From positions 1-12,569 of the forward strand of contig CAJBKH010000272.1 of NCBI GenBank assembly GCA_903953615.1: 12,569 bases of DNA. The letters are read 5' to 3'. The stretch comes from an uncultured Bacteroidota bacterium (GTDB lineage: Bacteria > Bacteroidota > Bacteroidia > NS11-12g > UBA955). This document shows, piece by piece, positions 1 to 6,334 of this stretch; the stretch's first letter is position 1; each line of letters opens with the position of its first letter. The position numbers and the translations under genes were made by a program. Under the pieces are notes generated by a model, which was given only the letters and a program-made list of their open reading frames with translations, was not told the DNA's origin and searched no databases.

Positions 1-313
1 AAAGCACTTCTCTCCTATTGCTCTGATTGAACTGGCGGGTAATAAGTTCCTTGGCAATTAATTTGTCGCAAATTCTGGTAACATCTGGGTTCTTGTCGAC
101 CATCACCTTTTTAATCTCGCCACAATTGCAAGGCTCACCATTCTTACCTCTTAAAATTCTTAAAATATTGTACTGGGGCTGTGTTAAATCAAAGGGTTTC
201 AACAATGAGGCCATGCCGTCATTAATGCGAGAAGCCGTATAAAGGATGTTGATTAAAGCCTTGGTATGCGCATTAATAAACTTCGATTGATTAATTTCTT
301 CTTCGATTTTCAC
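1..313 (-). CDS. MarR-family winged-helix transcriptional regulator (C-terminus beyond window)
   Basis: Translating the minus strand from GTG at 313-311 gives 104 residues that run off the left edge. I chose the GTG because an in-frame TGA lies two codons upstream (319-317). Residues about 10-35 look like the first dimerisation helix. Residues 43-56 (LTQPQYNILRILRG) match the MarR core helix. Residues about 66-92 (GEIKKVM, NPDVTRICDKLIAKELI) match the helix-turn-helix and recognition helix, and the last residues (NQSNRREVL) match the start of the wing, where MarR proteins carry a D.R..x.V.LT pattern. MarR proteins are cytoplasmic homodimers that bind palindromic operators and release on a ligand or oxidant. 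Three cysteines (C62, C64, C82) sit in the DNA-binding domain. The target genes are unknown; the neighbour icd lies 101 bp upstream on the same strand and need not be co-transcribed. Family call is firm; ligand is unknown. Confidence 0.88.
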   Translation of the reverse strand, partial: MKIEEEINQSKFINAHTKALINILYTASRINDGMASLLKPFDLTQPQYNILRILRGKNGEPCNCGEIKKVMVDKNPDVTRICDKLIAKELITRQFNQSNRREVL

Positions 314-317
314 GAAT

Positions 318-325
318 CAAAAATA
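318..325 (-). promoter_or_regulatory. Possible Bacteroidota -7 box for the MarR gene
   Basis: The minus strand reads TATTTTTG, fitting TAnnTTTG. It ends only 4 nt before the GTG, so the transcript would be almost leaderless. No clear -33 TTTG is seen at the usual distance. This is the weakest of the boxes because of its closeness to the start codon. Confidence 0.28.
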
Positions 326-414
326 AACTTTTTAGAATAATAATATAGTTCTTTTTGAGATTTCTACTATTTCAGCTACAAAAGTCAATTTATTTCAAAC
401 TAAGAATACAGGTC

Positions 415-1848
415 TTAAGCCACAGAGTATGCCGCTTTACCATCGAGGGTATAAAGGTTTTCTGTTTTAATAACATCGAAACCAGCAGCATTAAAATTTT
501 GTAGTAATTGAATGATTAGTTCCGGATTACAATCCTCGGTATTTAAAAATCGACAGCTCCAATGGTTGGTACAGAAAGTAGCCGAATGCCCTGCTGGGTA
601 TACCTCTACACCACGATTAGAAATCTTACTTAATTTTAAATTTAGTACACTTAGTTGACTAATTTTTCCACCCAAAATTTTTCCATTTCTATTTTCGCTG
701 CTCCAATCAATAAATACATCAGTTCCAACTAATTTCTTTACAATTAGCTTTTTCTCTTCCGTTTTGATTATAATGGGTTTGGCATCGCTGTTGAGTTTTA
801 CAGGCTTAAAAGTAGATGGCAACTGCCCTAAGCGCTCGATTAAAGCTTTGGCAAATGCCTTGGTGCCTACCCTCTGTTGACTTAACCCTCCTTTAAAAAT
901 ATCGCCAGTATGTATGCCATCTTCCAATGTTTTTAACAAGGCATTTTGAATTTTCTCAGCGATATCGGCTTTGCCTATTTGCACTAACATCATGCACGCA
1001 CCGTTGATTAAGCCACTCGGATTAGCAATGTCTTTACCTGCAATATCTGGTGCCGAACCGTGAATGGCTTCGAACATGGCAAAATTTTCGCCAACATTGC
1101 TACTACCACCTAAACCCACAGAACCAGCCACATCGGCTGCTATATCAGAAATTATATCACCATATAGATTCAAAGTTACGACTACATCAAAACGTTCAGG
1201 ATCGCTGGCCAATTTGGCCGCACCAATGTCAATGATGTAATGATCATTTGAAATTTCAGGATATTCGAGCGCAATTTTGTTAAACATTTTATGAAACATA
1301 CCATCTGTTAATTTCATAATATTGTCTTTGCTCATGCAGGTTACATGCTTTCTGTTATGGGCTTTAGCATATTCAAAAGCATAGCGAATAATTTTCTCGC
1401 TACCTTGTACTGAAACCAATTTTAAACACTGTACAACCTCGTCGGTTTGCTGATGCTCGATACCAGCATATAAATCTTCTTCATTCTCGCGCACAATTAC
1501 CAAATCTATATTGGCAAAATTAGTATCAACAAAAGGCGAATAGCTAATGCATGGTCGCACATTGGCCAACAAGCCCAAAGTTTTGCGAATAGCCACATTC
1601 AAACTTTGGTAACCACCACCTTGGGGTGTAGTGATTGGTGCTTTTAGAAATATTTTATTTTTTTCGAGGGTACTCCAATCGCTGTCTGAAATACCAAATT
1701 TACTGCCCGAAAGATAGACCTTCTCCCCTATTTCAATTGTATCGTATATTAGATTTGCCCCAGCTGCATTCAAGACATCGATGGTGGCTTCCATGATTTC
1801 AGGACCGATACCATCGCCGTAGGCAATTGTTATTTTATTCGTATTCAT
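415..1848 (-). CDS. icd: Isocitrate dehydrogenase, long type with C-terminal domain, probably NAD-dependent
   Basis: This 477-residue enzyme of the isocitrate/isopropylmalate dehydrogenase superfamily oxidatively decarboxylates isocitrate to 2-oxoglutarate in the TCA cycle (cytoplasm, Mg/Mn-dependent). GDGIGPEI is at 11-18. The substrate loop at 82-98 includes S82, N84, R88 and R98; R120 and Y127 follow (RENEEDLYAG). The catalytic lysine is K174 (SKDNIMK), and metal ligands are D231 and D235 (NLYGDIISD), with D207 from the partner subunit. The coenzyme segment at 263-277 reads HGSAPDIAGKDIANP. D268-I269 occupy the positions that are Lys-Tyr in the NADP-dependent E. coli enzyme, so NAD use is inferred. 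Residues about 365-477 form an extra C-terminal domain, as in Thermus and Rickettsia enzymes, which distinguishes it from the shorter isopropylmalate dehydrogenases. It is divergent from pabA. Homoisocitrate dehydrogenase is a less likely alternative because of the length and the extra domain. Confidence 0.93.
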   Translation of the reverse strand: MNTNKITIAYGDGIGPEIMEATIDVLNAAGANLIYDTIEIGEKVYLSGSKFGISDSDWSTLEKNKIFLKAPITTPQGGGYQSLNVAIRKTLGLLANVRPCISYSPFVDTNFANIDLVIVRENEEDLYAGIEHQQTDEVVQCLKLVSVQGSEKIIRYAFEYAKAHNRKHVTCMSKDNIMKLTDGMFHKMFNKIALEYPEISNDHYIIDIGAAKLASDPERFDVVVTLNLYGDIISDIAADVAGSVGLGGSSNVGENFAMFEAIHGSAPDIAGKDIANPSGLINGACMMLVQIGKADIAEKIQNALLKTLEDGIHTGDIFKGGLSQQRVGTKAFAKALIERLGQLPSTFKPVKLNSDAKPIIIKTEEKKLIVKKLVGTDVFIDWSSENRNGKILGGKISQLSVLNLKLSKISNRGVEVYPAGHSATFCTNHWSCRFLNTEDCNPELIIQLLQNFNAAGFDVIKTENLYTLDGKAAYSVA

Positions 1849-1877
1849 TACAATTCAAAGCTATTTTTTCGAGGGTG

Positions 1878-1885
1878 CAAATTTA
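1878..1885 (-). promoter_or_regulatory. -7 promoter box for icd
   Basis: The minus strand reads TAAATTTG, an exact match to the Bacteroidota TAnnTTTG element. The start of transcription would fall near 1873, giving a leader of about 25 nt. I see no good -33 TTTG on this strand. It faces the pabA box within the same 90-bp spacer. Confidence 0.48.
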
Positions 1886-1917
1886 CGTTTTATTTAGTGA
1901 AGTTGCGATTAAATCTA

Positions 1918-1925
1918 TAATTTTG
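1918..1925 (+). promoter_or_regulatory. -7 promoter box for pabA
   Basis: TAATTTTG matches TAnnTTTG exactly. The predicted transcript start is near 1930, leaving a leader of roughly 9 nt before the ATG at 1939. A TTG at 1903-1905 is too close (12 nt) to be a normal -33 element. Confidence 0.48.
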
Positions 1926-1938
1926 AAGGCTTTCTAAA

Positions 1939-2505
1939 ATGCTGTTGTTATTAGACAATTACGATTCATTCACTTATAACCTAAAAGATTATTTCGAACA
2001 ATTGGGCGAAACGGTTATGGTTATCAAAAACGATGAACGTACAGCAGAAGAATTGTCTAATCTATCATTCGACCAAATAGTCTTATCCCCTGGCCCGAAA
2101 ACACCGCCACTTGCAGGCCACATGATGGATATCATTGACAAATTTCACAAACAAGTACCAATGCTCGGCATTTGTTTAGGTCACCAAGCCTTGGGCACTT
2201 ATTTCGGTGCTCAATTGGTCAAAGCCATTCAGCCAATGCACGGCAAGGTGTCTACCATTTCACATACTGCCAATGGTATTTACAATGCCATTCCCAATCC
2301 ATTTAATGTTTGCCGCTACCACAGTTTAATTTTAAAAGATTTAGTCAAAACTGATTTATTAATTACAGCAGAGACAAAAGAAAAAGAATGCATGGGATTT
2401 CAACACAAACACTTGCCCATTGCAGGCATTCAATACCATCCTGAGGCTATTCTCACTGAGCACGGTTTAAAGTTGCTTCAAAATTGGCTTCATCTGGTTC
2501 TCTAA
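1939..2505 (+). CDS. pabA: Aminodeoxychorismate/anthranilate synthase glutamine amidotransferase subunit
   Basis: This 188-residue class I glutamine amidotransferase releases ammonia from glutamine and channels it to a chorismate-using partner (PabB for p-aminobenzoate/folate, or TrpE for anthranilate). The opening LLLLDNYDSFTYNL, the SPGP loop (50-53), the nucleophile motif GICLGHQ with C79, MHGK (100-103), RYHS (126-129) and QYHPEA with H167 and E169 complete the Cys-His-Glu triad. The length is the usual 185-200 residues for a free-standing subunit. Residue 54 is Lys where TrpG proteins usually have Gly; E. coli PabA also departs from Gly there (Cys, from memory). No trp or pabB gene lies nearby, so PabA is favoured over TrpG on sequence feel and isolation, and a single protein may serve both pathways. 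Its stop is 23 bp from the stop of the convergent secreted-protein gene, with no terminator seen between. Confidence 0.9.
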   Translation: MLLLLDNYDSFTYNLKDYFEQLGETVMVIKNDERTAEELSNLSFDQIVLSPGPKTPPLAGHMMDIIDKFHKQVPMLGICLGHQALGTYFGAQLVKAIQPMHGKVSTISHTANGIYNAIPNPFNVCRYHSLILKDLVKTDLLITAETKEKECMGFQHKHLPIAGIQYHPEAILTEHGLKLLQNWLHLVL

Positions 2506-2528
2506 AGCAATTACAATTTCACGAAAAA

Positions 2529-5276
2529 TTATTTAACGACAGTCAATTTCTGCACTGCTGTTTGGTTTGCATTTTTTAATTGCACCCAATAAATTCCGGT
2601 TGGTAAATCTCCAATATGCAATCGCAGAGAATGAGATGTCAACAGATTATTTTCTATCACATTAACTTTGAAAGATTGTCCTGAAGTATTGTAAATTTTT
2701 ATATCTGAAACTGATTCTAATTCTGAAGGTGCAATAACATCTACTATTTCGCCTAGACAAGGATTTGGGTAAAGGCTAAATTCTAAATTTTTATTTTGAA
2801 CTTTTTTAAGATCTGTGGTTTGCCATGCCTCGCCAATATTAGCACTAAAGACACCTGCTCCGTGTGTGGCTGCAGCAATATAATAATCTTGATAACGCAC
2901 ATCAATCATGTTGACGATGGTGGTACCAATTTCGTTGTTGGATTGGCGTGTCCATATAGTGCCATTATCAACCAAACTATTGGTAGCATATAAGCCAGTG
3001 CTGGTGCCTACAAACCAAGCGCGAGAGCCATCCTTCAAAGGCATAACAGCTGCCCAACGGCAACTTGGTCCTGAGCCACTGCCATTGGCTGCTTCTTCTA
3101 AATTACCAGACACGTTGCGCCAAGTAACACCCCCATTTTCTGATTCAAATAAACTGATAATGCTATAGTTAGAAAACACTACCATTATTTTATTGCTGTC
3201 CAAAGGATCTGTGGCAATGCAATTGATATTGCCATTGCTAAATTTTGACCCCGTAATATTAATCGGTGTTGGTTGTCCATTGTGCGCATCTCTGACCTTA
3301 TAAATTTTACCAGCGCTGGTGCCATAGTAAACAGTATTCGGTTGACTTTTAGACGTTGTAATCGCAGAGAACTCTGTACCAGCTGGCGGTACGCAATTGG
3401 TTAACTCCTCCCAAAGTGGCGTGCTCCACCGCGTACTATCTATGTCGCTGCTCAAAGGTTTAGCCTCTATATCCGTATTGCGAAACAAGCGTTTTTTTGC
3501 TGGCAGGTATAGTATTTTCTGATTGTTTGGATCGATACTAAATGGATTAATAAAATCATAATCCGAACGGTAAAGTTGAGATGGATCGATGCGTGCATTT
3601 TTAATGGGCCTGCCAATGGCATCCATTTGCACGTGAGAAATTCTGCCTTGCTGTGCACTCAGATAAACATCTGTTCCGCCATTTTTTATAAAGCAGAATG
3701 AGCCATCAGAATTGGCCGACAATTGCCATGCACCCATGCCATATTGATCCATGAATTGGGTACCATTATCTTGCAAACCACCAAGTATTTTATTATCACC
3801 TGAAGTACCATGATCGATGGCTATAGAAAAGAACAAAGCTGTTGTATAATTATTATTTAAATCATCCCATGCAACAGTAGATGCCATCACATTATCTGTT
3901 AAACTCATACCGCCATCATGCGCTGTAACACAGCGTACATTGCTACCCGGAAAGAACACCATGCTATGGTTATCGGGATGGTGGTTTTTATAGACTTGAT
4001 AATCTGGACGCGTAGTATTCACCGCATAGCCACCTATCCATGTAGTATTGTTATTCGATGTAAAACCATCGGTACTTCGCCATAAATTGGCTGCGCCTAA
4101 AAATATAACATTGGGATCATCTGGTTTTACTTTTACATACAAGTCGTAGCCACCTTGGGTATTAAATTGACCGAAGTCACCACCTTGGTTGGGTAAATTC
4201 AGGCTACGATCAATCCATGCACCTCCAGCACCCGAGCCATCACCTGAGTTATAAGTATATTTCCAAAAGCTATTCCATTCAACATCCTTTAGAAAATTGG
4301 TACTAGACAAACCAAAATTATCTGTTTCTGCTGCTAAAAAATAGACTTGATTGGGATCGGAAGGCGCAATGCCTACAACAACTCTTCCATAAGTTGTAGG
4401 AAAACTAGTAGGTGTAATTTTTACCCAAGTAAGTCCATCCACACTTCGCCAAATACCTTTTTGTGGCGCCTCGCTACTAAGTGTTGCATATACCACACCA
4501 TTCGCAGTAATCGCTACATCGGTTTCGTATGAATAGGCTTTCATTCTGGTCCAGCTGCTACCCCCATCTGCCGAACGGTAGATGCCTTGATAAGTAGCCG
4601 CATACAATTCATCTTCTGTTAAATTTGAATTATCAATCACAATATTGTAAACACCATCAAAATCGCGATCAAACATAGTTGAGCTTGTACCAACTGTAGA
4701 TGACAATTTGGTCCATGAAGCACCTCCGTCGGTACTTTTTAAAATACCATCGCCACCATAATACGCCCCCACAGCTGAACCACTTGAGCCTAACAATTCT
4801 CCTGTCCCAGCATACCAAATATTGGTTTTGCCAGGACGTTGGTCTTGCACCAAACAAGAGATGCTTAACACAGGGCAACTCACCTTGCTCCATGATTTGC
4901 CGCCATTGGTAGATTTAAACATACCACCCGAAACGCAGCCTGCAAGCATTTCATTGGGATTATCCTTATTGATGCCAAATGCACGTGTGCGACCACCAAC
5001 ATTATTTGGCCCACGTGCAATCCATTGTTCAGAACGTTTAACACTGTTATAAATAGGCAGCGTTTGCGAATAGGCTTGCTCTAATGCCGAAATATTATTT
5101 GGAATTTTACCCGTTGCAGGATCGGCCAATAAGCGCTGATAATATTGATTCCACTCAGCCCTTTCATTGGCTTCATAAGCTTCATTCCCTTTAGTTACTT
5201 TAGGACTTGCTTTAAAGAAAAAAAAACATGTAAGTGTCACGCCTAAAAGCAGAACAAGTGTAATTGATTTTTTCAT
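2529..5276 (-). CDS. Secreted Asp-box (BNR/VPS10-like) beta-propeller protein with T9SS C-terminal sorting domain
   Basis: This 915-residue protein starts at ATG 5276-5274 (MKKSITLVLLLG...), a Sec signal peptide with hydrophobic residues about 5-22. A TTG five codons upstream is in frame but lies inside the promoter box. Asp boxes (S-x-D/N-G-G-x-x-W) are visible at about 122-129, 181-188, 235-242 and 278-284, with further degenerate copies near the C-terminal half (NGGVTW), and a RGPNNVGGRTR segment at 88-98. These suggest beta-propeller blades of the sialidase/VPS10/Ycf48-like type. I see no sialidase catalytic set, so an enzyme activity is not claimed. Residues about 834-915 form a type A T9SS sorting domain: it begins SLYPNP, contains IKIYNTSGQ and LPTGIYWVQL, and ends QKLTVVK. 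The protein would be exported by Sec, passed through the outer membrane by T9SS and anchored or released at the surface. A role in adhesion or binding of extracellular material is only a guess. Confidence 0.87.
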   Translation of the reverse strand: MKKSITLVLLLGVTLTCFFFFKASPKVTKGNEAYEANERAEWNQYYQRLLADPATGKIPNNISALEQAYSQTLPIYNSVKRSEQWIARGPNNVGGRTRAFGINKDNPNEMLAGCVSGGMFKSTNGGKSWSKVSCPVLSISCLVQDQRPGKTNIWYAGTGELLGSSGSAVGAYYGGDGILKSTDGGASWTKLSSTVGTSSTMFDRDFDGVYNIVIDNSNLTEDELYAATYQGIYRSADGGSSWTRMKAYSYETDVAITANGVVYATLSSEAPQKGIWRSVDGLTWVKITPTSFPTTYGRVVVGIAPSDPNQVYFLAAETDNFGLSSTNFLKDVEWNSFWKYTYNSGDGSGAGGAWIDRSLNLPNQGGDFGQFNTQGGYDLYVKVKPDDPNVIFLGAANLWRSTDGFTSNNNTTWIGGYAVNTTRPDYQVYKNHHPDNHSMVFFPGSNVRCVTAHDGGMSLTDNVMASTVAWDDLNNNYTTALFFSIAIDHGTSGDNKILGGLQDNGTQFMDQYGMGAWQLSANSDGSFCFIKNGGTDVYLSAQQGRISHVQMDAIGRPIKNARIDPSQLYRSDYDFINPFSIDPNNQKILYLPAKKRLFRNTDIEAKPLSSDIDSTRWSTPLWEELTNCVPPAGTEFSAITTSKSQPNTVYYGTSAGKIYKVRDAHNGQPTPINITGSKFSNGNINCIATDPLDSNKIMVVFSNYSIISLFESENGGVTWRNVSGNLEEAANGSGSGPSCRWAAVMPLKDGSRAWFVGTSTGLYATNSLVDNGTIWTRQSNNEIGTTIVNMIDVRYQDYYIAAATHGAGVFSANIGEAWQTTDLKKVQNKNLEFSLYPNPCLGEIVDVIAPSELESVSDIKIYNTSGQSFKVNVIENNLLTSHSLRLHIGDLPTGIYWVQLKNANQTAVQKLTVVK

Positions 5277-5288
5277 GGTAATAAGATT

Positions 5289-5296
5289 CAAACCTA
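5289..5296 (-). promoter_or_regulatory. -7 promoter box for the T9SS-exported protein
   Basis: The minus strand reads TAGGTTTG (TAnnTTTG). Transcription would start near 5285, about 9 nt before ATG 5276. It overlaps the upstream in-frame TTG (5291-5289), which argues against that TTG as the start. No -33 TTTG is seen. Confidence 0.45.
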
Positions 5297-5451
5297 TGAA
5301 AAAAAAGGCGAGTAAAAAAGTTGGGAGTTAAGTTATCATGAAAACATTTTGGACAGTATTTAATTTATATGAAATTGATAAAAAAATTGGTTTAATAGTG
5401 AAAATACAAATTATTAGTATTATTCTTGATGACCAATTTTATATCAATACA

Positions 5452-6273
5452 ATGAAAAATTTCAAATTAATGTCAGTAATGGTAGCTGCTACGCTACTTC
5501 TGACCAATTGTAAGAAGGAAACAACTGGCGCTCCAGCTATAGAAAACAAAGTTCCAACGCCTATTGTTGTAGCCGAGAAAAATACCGCTATTTATGGCAA
5601 ATTAACTGCTACATGGTGTGGACCATGTGGGACTTGGGGTTGGACTTTAAATGATGAAATCATCACATCTACCTCAGACAAAGCTATACCTATGGGGTTG
5701 TATGGTAGTACTAGTAGCAATTTCACAAATGCAACTGTTAACCAGTGGTTTACTGATTTTGGTGGCAAAAGCTATCCAAACTTCATTGTGAATGGTGTAA
5801 ATAAAACAGCGTTCTCATCTGGTGGAGGAATTTATACAACCACAACCAAAACAGATATTATTGCTGCAATTGATGCATTTATCGCAACACCTGTGCAAGT
5901 CTCTGGCGGCGGTAATCTAACATGGACTGGCCAAAAAATTTCAGTTAAATCAGCTGTTAAATGCTTTATCGACCAAACAGGCAAAGATTTATATGTTGGC
6001 GCCTATATGATAGAAGACAAAGCTAAAAGTATTCAAAATAGCCAAACTGGTGAAGTTGAACACCACCATGTATGCCGTGGCTCTATGACTTCTTCAAGTA
6101 TCTATGGTTTAAAATTCAGCGGCACTCTAACTGCTGGCGCTCAAACAGAAGTATCCCCATTTGAATTCGATGTACCTTCGACTTGGGTTAAAGACAACAT
6201 GTATGTAGCCTTGATTATTTGGAACAAAGTAGGAACCAAATACAATTTTGTTAATGCTGTTAAAATAAAATAA
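5452..6273 (+). CDS. Omp28-like thioredoxin-fold lipoprotein
   Basis: This 273-residue protein starts at ATG 5452. The frame stays open to 5338, but the 5452 start gives a textbook lipoprotein signal: MKNFKLMSVMVAATLLLTNC, with the lipidated cysteine at C20 followed by KKE. Asn at -1 is uncommon in a lipobox. Residues 51-64 hold a thioredoxin active site, TATWCGPCGTWGW (C56-G-P-C59), and SYPNFIVNG at 107-115 supplies the expected cis-proline (P109), so the thioredoxin fold looks intact. The C-terminal part (about 140-273) resembles the beta-rich Omp28 region. Omp28-type proteins are outer-membrane or surface lipoproteins in Bacteroidota. A thiol oxidoreductase or disulfide-related role in the periplasm or at the surface is inferred from CxxC only. 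The gene is divergent from the T9SS cargo gene and converges on leuS over a shared terminator. Partner and substrate are unknown. Confidence 0.82.
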   Translation: MKNFKLMSVMVAATLLLTNCKKETTGAPAIENKVPTPIVVAEKNTAIYGKLTATWCGPCGTWGWTLNDEIITSTSDKAIPMGLYGSTSSNFTNATVNQWFTDFGGKSYPNFIVNGVNKTAFSSGGGIYTTTTKTDIIAAIDAFIATPVQVSGGGNLTWTGQKISVKSAVKCFIDQTGKDLYVGAYMIEDKAKSIQNSQTGEVEHHHVCRGSMTSSSIYGLKFSGTLTAGAQTEVSPFEFDVPSTWVKDNMYVALIIWNKVGTKYNFVNAVKIK

Positions 6274-6288
6274 CACTATTTAAAATAT

Positions 6289-6323
6289 AAAAAAAGGTGA
6301 CCCTTGTACGGTCACCTTTTTTT
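6289..6323. terminator. Symmetric bidirectional intrinsic terminator between the Omp28-like gene and leuS
   Basis: Seven A, then GGTGACC (6296-6302), a 7-nt loop (6303-6309), GGTCACC (6310-6316), then seven T. The 14-bp arms are perfect complements. A G+C-rich stem with a T run on either strand can end both convergent transcripts: the lipoprotein gene stops at 6273 and leuS stops at 6335. Confidence 0.92.
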
Positions 6324-6334
6324 ATGCAATTGGT

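Noticed and set aside
401..417. Hairpin TAAGA / TCTTA at the end of icd
   Set aside because: It is only a 5-bp weak stem overlapping the stop codon and is not followed by a T run on the minus strand; not a terminator.
2796..3168. Overlapping antisense frames opposite the T9SS-exported protein
   Set aside because: They are mutually overlapping, resemble nothing, and the sense frame has clear domain content.
5277..5291. TTG start at 5291 for the T9SS-exported protein
   Set aside because: It overlaps the TAGGTTTG promoter box, and ATG 5276 gives a normal signal peptide beginning MKKS.
5421..5428. TATTCTTG as a -7 box for the Omp28-like gene
   Set aside because: It has one mismatch to TAnnTTTG and no -33 element, so I do not list it; the promoter of this gene is unresolved.
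5338..5451. A 38-residue N-terminal extension of the Omp28-like lipoprotein from ATG 5338
   Set aside because: It would bury the lipoprotein signal peptide inside the protein; ATG 5452 places it at the N-terminus.
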